A stretch of 10,509 nt of DNA, taken from NCBI GenBank assembly GCA_028565715.1, contig JAOXYC010235682.1, forward strand, positions 1 to 10,509, given 5' to 3'. This document shows positions 1-7,904 of the stretch, one piece after another (positions within the stretch are counted from its first letter, which is position 1; every line of letters begins with the position of its first letter). The notes under the pieces were generated by a model. That model made no database searches and had not been told where the DNA came from. It saw only the letters and a list, made by a program, of their open reading frames with translations. The stretch comes from Phoronis pallida (Eukaryota > Phoronida > Phoronidae). The position numbers and the translations under genes were made by a program.

Positions 1-66
1 CCCATGCGCCTATGTTCGAATATAGGCGCAGCTTCACATATAGGCGCATGCGCCTAAATTCGCGCA
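1..66. repeat. Cluster of inverted 8-bp TGCGCCTA/TAGGCGCA units
   Basis: Four copies of one 8-mer occur in alternating orientation: TGCGCCTA at 5-12 and 49-56, and its reverse complement TAGGCGCA at 23-30 and 41-48. The first pair forms a near-palindrome (5-30) with 9-bp arms around a TTCGAA core. The second pair abuts as a perfect 16-bp palindrome (41-56). Longer 11-bp arms pair 3-13 with 40-50. The cluster is cut by the window edge, so it may be the end of a larger fold-back or MITE-like element. This is visible directly; the element type is inference. Confidence 0.6.
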
Positions 67-1828
67 TATACGGTAACCTTATAAAGTGGTTTTACAAAAA
101 GAACAGAAAAAGCGAATTCCCGCCCTAAATTCATGATTCTGAAGTAATGAGAATTTGAAAATTTTGTTTGAAGGTGTTGACCCCAATACAATTTTGAAAA
201 GAGGATTTGTCAGTGGATTGCTTGAGTTAGGAAGACAGTAAGTTTTTTTTTGGAAAATTAACCTCAATCATACTTTTCTAACTCTGTGTCATTCAAAATC
301 ACCAAGCTTGAATAAGAAAGACGATTTAATTTATTTTTGATAGGAACCCAATGTAATGATGCAAGAACAGCAGCTTAAGCTATAGCTATACGTGTCGAGA
401 ATTCGTTGAAGTTTTTTTAATTAGTTCAATTAGTTCATATGGAGAAGAGTTTTAAAATTATGAATCGCATACATCGCCACTTACGAAATACGTATCGTTA
501 AATACCAACTTGTATTTAACTTTAATCAGTTTTGTTATTAGATTTTCGTAAAGCCCGAAGAGTGTGACGGCGTTCAGGATCGATCTGATCTAAACAATAG
601 TTCACCCACAGTGTTGGTGGTTGCATTATGTGTAGAGACAAATAAAACACAACATAAACTGTTAAAAGCTGACTAATATTTCACAACCCTTGTTGCATCC
701 TCATAGTCCAGGTACATAATGAATTACACTAATACAGTTCATAGCAAGAAATCAGAAATGGCAAGGCAAATTTGTATAACAATGCAAGCGTTACTAATAT
801 AGACACAGGGTGCGAACTATCCCGATGTTTTGGCCATTCAATTTTGGCCGCTCAAACTTAATTAACAAAGACTCAATGATTTTAAGATTTCTAACATTTA
901 GCTCAATGTAGCGCTACTTACGAATGTAGAATTATCAACATTATTTAAATACAAGGTTTTTATCCGTTTCTTTTACCCAGTTTGACAATTTTTCGTTACC
1001 AATTCGTGTTACACTTCATGCTTTATCGAAAACACAAAGTTGATACGTTATAGTTGATCTCAGTTATCTTGACGTCCCGTTAAGATGTTGTATCAAGTCA
1101 CATAGGCCGCCTGGATATAGAGATTTCCGGAAAAGGCGAAGGTAGCTATTGAACAGGTGCTATTTGTAACAACAATTCCAACGCAATTGGCCTCATTCAT
1201 TAGTTGATAATTTCACATTCGTGAGTAGCGATGTATAACTTTAAATATTTATCAGTTGTGTAGTTGGGCAGCAAGCAGTCCTTCCTTTAAGCAAGCGTTA
1301 TAACACTTGTTTAAATGTATATTTAAGTATAAGCCCATGGTCATTTTTGGAAGTTTCAGTTGCCTAACAACATCACGGCAAAATTCTTATTTTGGTTTCA
1401 TGGGAAAAGTTGCATCCAAGTTATTAGTTCATGTGTAACCTATACACCTGTCTTTATTCAAAGAAGCAAAATAATAAGAAACATGATCAAAACATCAGGT
1501 TTGCATTTTTATGATATGGACTTAAAACAGTGGGGTTGCCGACGTAACGTGAACTGACAGGCAAAAAAGTCATTGAACAACGTGAATAGAAGGCAAAACA
1601 CGTCGTTGAACTTGAAATGTTTGGTCATCGAATTACAGTCAGACTCCCGGATGTGAACATTTAAAAAAAAATTCTCTTACACAAATTTTAAAATGCAAAA
1701 CGCAATCTATGACTTTTCAAAAAACTATGGCAGTAGATAGTTACAGGAGTAAACGATTCGAGTGAATTTTGAAACTAAAATGACTAAAAAATATGAATAA
1801 CAGCATATTAAGTGAACAGCCACTCAAT
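67..1828. other. Non-coding stretch with no gene recognised
   Basis: This is AT-rich sequence with frequent stops in all frames. The only ATG-initiated frame of note (1360-1557, plus strand) has no recognisable domain and a composition expected by chance. Two adjacent 10-bp palindromes lie at 372-381 and 381-390, and a TTTCCGGAAA palindrome lies at 1124-1133. I give none of these a function. No tRNA, rRNA or complete transposon was recognised. Confidence 0.5.
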
Positions 1829-1840
1829 TTTATTTTTATT
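1829..1840 (-). terminator. Tandem distal polyadenylation signals (candidate)
   Basis: Two AATAAA hexamers lie end to end on the minus strand (1840-1835 and 1834-1829), about 500 nt past the stop codon of the TPR gene. They could end a long 3' UTR. AATAAA is frequent in AT-rich DNA, so this is only a candidate alternative to the nearer signal at 2241-2236. Confidence 0.3.
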
Positions 1841-2172
1841 CAAACTTTCACATTATAAGCCCTTTATTCTACATTGATGAAATCCACACGTTCACTACAC
1901 ACAAGGTTGAAAATGGAGTCCCACCTGTCTAAAGAATAATTAGTGTCACTCAGTTCATAATATGTAACATTAATTCAAAGGCCACGCAGCCTACACTTTA
2001 CACAGATTCCAATGCACATACATTGAACCAGTAAAGCTTTGAACTGATTTTTATGGTTTTCAATCTTTACATTAAGTAACACTAGTTTTCTCTATATTAT
2101 GTACGCGTAAAACGTAAATCATTGTCATCCTAACACTAAAAATACAATATCAACAACTCATCACTAGGCGAC

Positions 2173-2189
2173 CTAAGTTCGATTCTCAG
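2173..2189 (+). repeat. tRNA T-arm-like (B-box-like) remnant, possibly SINE
   Basis: CTAAG, then a 7-nt TTCGATT loop, then CTCAG forms a tRNA T-arm. The pairing is C-G, T-A, A·C mismatch, A-T, G-C, and GTTCGATTC resembles the RNA polymerase III B box. No D arm, A box or anticodon arm is visible at the expected distance upstream, so this is not an intact tRNA gene. The most economical reading is a decayed tRNA-derived SINE in the 3' flank of the TPR gene. A chance match cannot be excluded. Confidence 0.3.
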
Positions 2190-2235
2190 TCGAGTTCCGA
2201 ATTTGTCTGAATTTTCAAATTGTTCATATTGATCA

Positions 2236-2241
2236 TTTATT
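2236..2241 (-). terminator. Proximal polyadenylation signal of the TPR gene (candidate)
   Basis: An AATAAA hexamer on the minus strand lies about 95 nt after the TAG stop at 2339-2337. It is the first canonical hexamer downstream, so it is the likeliest 3' end signal. The downstream GU-rich element was not evaluated. Confidence 0.35.
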
Positions 2242-2336
2242 TTCGTTTGATTCAAGTACCAAACTCTTTGTAAATGGAGACGTCAACGACACTGTGTATT
2301 TTCAACCACACCTCGTGACCAAGAGTTAGCATTCTT

Positions 2337-5300
2337 CTATACTATAACGTCAGAAAGGGTAACATTTCCCATCTTCTTTTGACAAAGTAGTAGTTGATTA
2401 CAAACTGTAGCAAGACTTTGGGCCTCCTCTCGGCTAGGCTGCTGGCGACCAATCTGAGACTGATATCTGTCTATATATTGCATATATTGCTCTGCTGCCA
2501 ATTCATATTTACCTTCTTTATAATATGCCTCGCCTTGCTCCAGGATTGATGAAGAAGATTTCCCGGAATTCGCTAAACGCTTGGTGTATTCAAAGTATGT
2601 TAGTGCAATGTTCAAGAGGCAAATCTTTACACCAGGGTGTCCATTGTCACCATATATTCGTCGGTACATGTTATATGCCTCCCTCTGATAATAAAGCGAT
2701 ATCTCAAGTTTCCCCATCATGCTATACACCTTTGCAATTTGATGTAAGCAGGCGGCAGCAGACTCATGGTCTTTACCGAAGATCCTCTGTGTCATTCTCA
2801 TTGACTCTGTTAGCCTTTTAATGGCCAAATCAAACTCATTGATAACGAAGTATGCGAGACCCAACTCAAACAGTACATCAGTGGTGGACATGATGTCACT
2901 ATTTCCAAATATTCTCGCGTTCATTGCCAAACCCTCTTTTAAACATTTGACTGCTTCTCTTGGCTGTCTCAAGCGTCTGAAACATTTTGCTTTGACGCGT
3001 AGTGCCCCGCAAATGTCGATGTGATCCCCGCTACGTGTTCTCTTAGCAATGTCCAGCGACTTGTTTGCCATCTCAAAAGCTAAATCCAACTTCCCGTCGT
3101 CAACTAGGGCGTCGGCGTAGTTTATCAAAGGTGTTGACAATGAGTAATGGTTATCCCCATATATTCTTACATGCATCTCGAACGCTTCTTTGGAATACTC
3201 AAGTGCTTTTATAGGATCTAACTTCAGAGTTAAATAGGCGTTTCCCAAACTACTCAAGCAATCAGCCGTCTGCGGATGGGCATTGTCACCATGCAGTCGG
3301 CGGTAAGTGCTCAATGCTTCTGTTCCATACTTAATGGTGTTCTGAATGTCTCCTTTACTTACATATATCAAAAAGATGCGATAGCAACTTTCTGCAGAAA
3401 TAGCCAGCCATTTTAGTTCATCCCAACCTGTTTTCTTTATCTCTTTTTTGAGTTCAAGATACGTGTTATAGACGTGTTTGTAAATGCTCAGTGCCTCATC
3501 GACCTGCGAAAGCTCATACTTATGAGCAGCCATGCCAAGTAGGTTGTGAATAATGAGGGACGGGCATTCGCTCGATAGATTGGCTACTACTTGGTTTGAT
3601 TTTTTGTAAAACTCTAAAGCTGTTACAAAGTCGCTGAACTCAACATATACAGCGGCAATGTTCGAAAGACAAGCTGCTAAATCGGGTGCATCCTCTTCGT
3701 TGTCAGCTGACAAGTACATATCTCGTGCTCGCAAGTAATACTCGAGCGCTTTGTCATACTGTTCTTCACACTGATAAGTGCGGCCAATTTCCTCAACGCA
3801 GTTTATTATATGCTTCTTCTTTCCGCTGCATTTGAACTCATTGCCATTATGAATGAAGGATGCCACACTATCTCCATCATCTTGGCTTGATATCTGGTGA
3901 CGTTTCATTTCAGCGAAGAAACATTCACGTGCGTCTAGGAAGCGTAGCGCTTTCTTATATATCATTCCGGCATAATATCTGTTTGTTTCAAAACATGTGC
4001 CCGGGATTCCGTCGCGCAACACGGTACTGAAGTCAGCCTCTTTGATATATTTCTTGAATGGTAACATCGTATAATAGTATCGAATAATCAATTGCGATGT
4101 TTTGTGTAGATGTGTGATTGCGTTGAAACTTACTTTGTCATTCTTTGTTGGCAAATGACCAGCTAGAATGCTCATGAGTTCGTTTTGCTGTGATTTGTCG
4201 GAGTATGTCACGAGTCTTAGAACACTGACCAATGAAACCACGAACTTGAGGTTATGTGAAGCTTGTTCCGTAATCTTGCCCTTTACCACCATTTCATCCA
4301 AGACATCCCACGTACTGTCGGCGCTTAGAATGAACAACGTCTTACATAGACTGATAACCAATGTTGGAAGCCTGTACAGATCTTGTTTTACGTCGTTTAC
4401 TGTCCTTGAACCATATGCATGGAACTGTAACTTCTGGCCAAACTGAAGAACGAGTTCTTGGATTTCTTTGAATGTTTTCTTCTGGATATTTATTTCGTCT
4501 CTGTGTACATCACGGTGAGTCCTGAAGGTGTCGTCCAATGACTTTGAGTTGCTACTACCATCTATCACGACTGTTGACGTCATCACGCGGTCAATGTTAC
4601 CCTCTTCTTTAAGTGCAGTGTAGTACTCGCATAATTGTGCCATCTCTTGCGGTGTCCGGATAAGTTCCATCCCCTCTTTGTCCGGCCTATCAGGTCGTCC
4701 CAGAGGTGTGTGGCAGGCATTGGGACAAGCACTGTCGAACATGAAGCCACGTGGTGCCACCGTATCATCGAACCAGTTCCCACCTGGTGTTGCGTAGTCG
4801 TTGAGGGATTTGATGTACATTGTCTTGAGAAGCGTTTCGCCGATATTCAGTACGAAGAAATGTACCATCCTTGTCAAGTTTCTAAAGTACTCTTTGTCGC
4901 TACCACCTTCTTCAATCAGGATGCCCCACTCAATATCCGAATATGGTGTCGATTCACCCCTTGCCAAAGATCCCAAGCCTAGCGCAGCATATTCGGACCG
5001 TGTTTCACCTAATATCTCTTTAGCGTTCAGAACAATGGACCGGAAAAACTCCTTGATATCGCCACAAACGTCAGCCATAAGTTCCTGAGACTTCTGGATA
5101 AAGTCAGCTTCAACATCTAATCGAACTTGTTCCGGGGCATCCAAATCAAATTGATCTTGGATTTCACCAAGCACTGCCTCTGATTTGGCTTTACATATTT
5201 CTCGTATCTTTGTTAGTCTTTGTTTTACATCAGCTTTGAAATCAGAAGGCATTTTTTCGGGTGTCAATGATAAAACTTTGCAAAATGCCAGTTCATTTTG

Positions 5301-5542
5301 TCTTATCAGGGCATCAAGCTCCATTACATTGGCCTTTTTTGAGGTTCTCAACAGGGCAGCATTGTACAGCGATGAAGCATAGACAAAATTGTGGGTTATT
5401 CTTGATATAACGCCACGTTCTCTGAAGACGTCGCCCATTTCCTTCAATATTACAGAATCTCTTTGGTGGTCTTTACCCTGGTCTTTGAGTAACTGCTTAG
5501 CAAGGCATGTCTCCCTACAGTCTAAATCTTTCAGCTTTTGGT
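2337..5542 (-). CDS. Nucleotidyltransferase-like (GlnD/DUF294-type) TPR protein, main 3' exon
   Basis: Residues are numbered from the in-frame ATG at 5594; the exon itself probably begins at residue 18, after an acceptor AG at 5544-5543. Residues 20-200 are mostly charged and helical. Residues 201-228 carry the nucleotidyltransferase signature: G208-S209, R212, E214, then TPYSD with D220 and E222. The usual D-x-D is therefore D-x-E. A segment around 333-356 (V343-IDG, LDD at 353-355) resembles the LLDARxxxGD part of GlnD/DUF294 enzymes. Residues 360-560 are helical. About ten TPRs follow: roughly 599-629, 640-670, 681-712, then 42-residue repeats at 731-988 with GDNxHP-like turns as in kinesin light chain and nephrocystin-3, and more at 1017-1049. 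There is no signal peptide or membrane helix, so it is probably cytosolic. Nucleotide transfer is inferred from the fold only; TPRs suggest a scaffold or sensor. The TAG stop is at 2339-2337. Specific function unknown. Confidence 0.85.
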
Positions 5543-5889
5543 CTGGAAATATAAAATATAAGTATTGACAGGTCAGGGTTGTGTAATGTGTCATTAACCA
5601 ACAAAGTATTTTGTAAAAGGCTAAACACAGGTAACGTAATCCTTTATTTGTTATTGACGAGGATGTGTTATGGAAATCATTTTGGCACTATAACAGAGTA
5701 CAGTTAGTTTCTTTCATACGTTTTACGTGCAACGACAAATAAAACAAATTATATCATTATGAATAAATCATGATGAGACTCTTAAAAGATAAGTAGACCG
5801 CTAAGGCTATGACCCCCCTTATATTATTATCAACAAATACATCCTAAATAAAGAAAATCAGCAACCACGGGTGTAGAGTATATTGCAAC
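5543..5889 (-). other. Predicted phase-1 intron and 3' splice site
   Basis: On the minus strand the acceptor reads as a T-rich tract ending TTCCAG, with AG at 5544-5543. A CTGAC branch-point match lies at 5576-5572, about 30 nt upstream. The exon resumes with AC, completing a codon whose first base comes from the previous exon (phase 1). The ATG at 5594 lies inside this intron, has a T at -3, and would add 17 residues of intron-like composition. The intron is about 347 nt with the donor at 5889, or 392 nt with the donor at 5934. Visible signals; splicing is inference. Confidence 0.65.
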
Positions 5890-5989
5890 CTGTAAGGCTT
5901 TCCCCTTCAGTGTTTCTTTCTTCGGTATCCTCACTCCCATCTTTCAAGTTCAAAGAATTGTCAATTCTGTCTCGGATGTCTGCAGCCAT
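5890..5989 (-). CDS. Predicted first coding exon of the nucleotidyltransferase-TPR gene
   Basis: ATG at 5989-5987 sits in a good context (G at -3, G at +4), and an in-frame TAG lies upstream at 6031-6029, so this is a bounded start. The reading starts MAADIRDRIDN and becomes acidic and polar. Two donors both leave one extra base, as the acceptor at 5543 requires. The first is A|GTGAGG after 5935, with the better intron side. The second is CAG|GTTGCA after 5890, with the better exon side but a weak +3 to +6. The first gives 18 residues plus an Asn junction and a protein of about 1086 aa; the second gives 33 plus an Asp junction and about 1101 aa. Without splicing the frame stops soon after. 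I favour the 5935 donor slightly; the span drawn uses the longer option. Confidence 0.55.
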
Positions 5990-6032
5990 TGCTTTGGTCG
6001 AGAGTTCCCTTAATGTAGTCTCTTTGTGCTAC
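5990..6032 (-). other. 5' UTR part of the first coding exon, with upstream acceptor
   Basis: Just upstream of the ATG at 5989, the minus strand has a pyrimidine-rich tract (about 6056-6038) ending in CTCAGCAG, with AG at 6037-6036 and 6034-6033. This is a good 3' splice site, so the coding exon probably starts at 6032 or 6035 and follows a 5' UTR intron. The TAG at 6031-6029 is in frame with the ATG and lies just inside the exon. Confidence 0.45.
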
Positions 6033-6174
6033 CTGCTGAGAAAACGAAAACGAGTAATTATAACACAATTTCACTATTGGTGTCATCATTGCATCGATAT
6101 CTTCGAAATATCAATGCTTACACAGGCCCTGGTCGAGGGACAGTATCAATCGCAGGGGGTCTTCCGTTTTTTAC

Positions 6175-6301
6175 CGAAAGTAGGACAAAGCGGAGTGACG
6201 TCATACTAAGCGATACTCGATTAGTGCGTCGGAGAATAAACCGTCGTTTGAGTTTGGCTGTGAGAGAGACTAAGGAATCCCATAAACGAACTTTTTCAGG
6301 C
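6175..6301 (-). other. Possible non-coding 5' leader exon of the TPR gene
   Basis: A minus-strand stretch of 127 nt is richer in GC than its surroundings. It is bounded by an acceptor-like TTTCTACAG (AG at 6303-6302) and a donor-like CG|GTAAAA (GT at 6174-6173). It lies in the right place and orientation to splice to the acceptor at 6033. It could instead be promoter sequence. The frame across it (6363-6118) has no recognisable domain, so I treat it as leader, not protein. Confidence 0.25.
6196..6203. promoter_or_regulatory. CRE palindrome TGACGTCA
   Basis: This is a perfect 8-bp cAMP-response element, the CREB/ATF binding site in animals, about 210 bp upstream of the predicted start codon of the TPR gene. 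A one-mismatch relative, TGACATCA, lies at 6346-6353. Position upstream of a gene fits a promoter role, but a single short site is weak evidence. Confidence 0.3.
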
Positions 6302-7842
6302 CTGTAGAAATCGCAAAACATCATAACGCCTTCTGAGAAAGAAGATGACATCATGTATTTCATCGGAGGGAAATATTGGATAAAGACGATGATGATGTGT
6401 CACTAGTTGGCTGCTATATTCAAGACATTGGGTAAATAGCCTGTTCCAAAAAAGTTAACTTACTTTTTGATCTATAGTAGTCTTGTTCAGAGTCCAGCTA
6501 AAACTGATTCCTATAATTCTGCAATTTCAGTTACCCCCTACTTCTGCACGACCTGGCAAGAAAAAGCATTATTCATGTTAGTGTTGTTAATTGTACCAAA
6601 ACATTGAACAAATACGACGTTTGGACGAACACATGTATCTGATATGGTGTTGGTTTTTTAATTCATGTATCCGTGTTGTACGTCTTGTAGGTCATCGATC
6701 CAACGATCAAGAAATTGATTGCGTACTTCAGTTCTGTTTTCCAAGAAAAGTTGAAGAATCAAACCCGTTTCACACTTTAAACTACATTGTAGTGTAGCCT
6801 ACTTGTTTTATCTTAACCTATGCGAATTTAAGTGATGGTCCATTGCTGTCACGTTTAATAATTAAACAATAACGGTTCTATTTCAAAAAACATATACCTT
6901 GTCTTCTAACCATGAGTACGTATGAATTCAGATAACACCTCAATAGCCGCCATGATCGTTTTGACCTATATCAATCGTGACTGTCTACTACTCGAATTGG
7001 TCTCAGGTAAACATTGTCGATGTTTTTCACATTACCTCTTTTGTACTGTAACAATGCAGTCATTGTAGTGGTGAAAAATATCGTGTATTCAACTACTGTG
7101 GTTTAGTCGAGCAACATTCGTTTGAGGCTAAATTGAGAACATTCCCGCTTATCTTGCATTTCCTTATATTTCACCGTATGTGGCACACAATTTAATAAAT
7201 TTCATTAAACACACGGCTGTGTATGCTGTTTATAACTTTGCATGGAGTCTTTTCGTAGTCCGGAAAAAGTTGTTTAATAAATTTATGTTGAAGGCCTAGA
7301 ATTCTGAGTCGTGCGAAATCAGATGTATGATTAAAACAAATTTGAACACCACCTTGTATTCGAATAGTCTATTGAGTATGCACCGTGTCAGAAATTTTAA
7401 AAATTGAAATTTGTTGCATTCATTGACAAAGCGAGTTTTGCCAAGGATTGAATCTTCGCGGAAAGTAGTCGCTTTGAAAGTTTGCACTTTTTCTATTACC
7501 TTTATTTCTCGACTCAGAAATCTGATACAAATGTTGATCACACGATCTGTTGCTTGGAACACAGGTTAACAATTCCGACCAAGTGTCCTAGTAGGCCTAA
7601 ATATGTCAACTGATTTTTTTAAAAACTTGGAAAACACTGTTCTAAAATTCACTGCTGAACAGGGATTGTCTTATAGTACTAATAAGTCATTTTGGGTGGA
7701 AATTATTTTCAACGAGTTAAATATAAGAAGCCGGCTCCTTGACTTGATATTTACAATATTTGAATTGTCCAAACCGTGTCACCGGCTAAGGGAACTTGTT
7801 CGACATAAGTATGTAGAAGGGGTGGGACGATACACTTTTTTC
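6302..7842. other. Intergenic stretch with no gene recognised
   Basis: AT-rich sequence. The ATG frames at 6591-6797 (+), 7296-7562 (-) and 7603-7860 (+) show no domain, no splice context I would trust and low-complexity composition. A short GAT run lies near 6390. TTTAATAAATTT occurs twice (near 7190 and 7272) without a nearby gene end. A reversed CATGGCGGC, YY1-like, lies near 6950. I assign no function to any of these. Confidence 0.45.
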
Positions 7843-7904
7843 TCGATTCGATTTGATTAATTACACTTCGATTCGATTCATTTCGATTCGATTTTCGATT
7901 GATT
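7843..7904 (+). repeat. Degenerate TCGATTCGATT tandem repeat
   Basis: The 11-mer TCGATTCGATT occurs exactly at 7843-7853, 7868-7878 and 7883-7893, and a decayed copy TCGATTGATT lies at 7895-7904. The spacers are short. The flank GGTGGGACGATACAC just upstream may belong to the same interspersed element. The repeat is seen directly; its class is unknown. Confidence 0.6.

Noticed and set aside
2525-5382. Several plus-strand and one extra minus-strand frame of 60-115 codons inside the TPR exon
   Set aside because: They lie within a long, domain-rich coding exon and have no domain or splice context of their own, so they are shadows.
5883-6209. Plus-strand frame of 108 codons opposite the predicted first coding exon
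   Set aside because: It is antisense to the exon at 5989, with no recognised domain. The minus strand has matching splice phase and a bounded start codon.
6118-6363. Minus-strand frame of 81 codons upstream of the TPR gene
   Set aside because: It has no domain, and it crosses plausible splice borders at 6301 and 6175, so a non-coding leader or promoter is the better reading.
7603-7860. Plus-strand frame of 85 codons
   Set aside because: Its composition matches AT-rich chance frames, it ends in the TCGATTCGATT repeat, and it has no domain or splice support.
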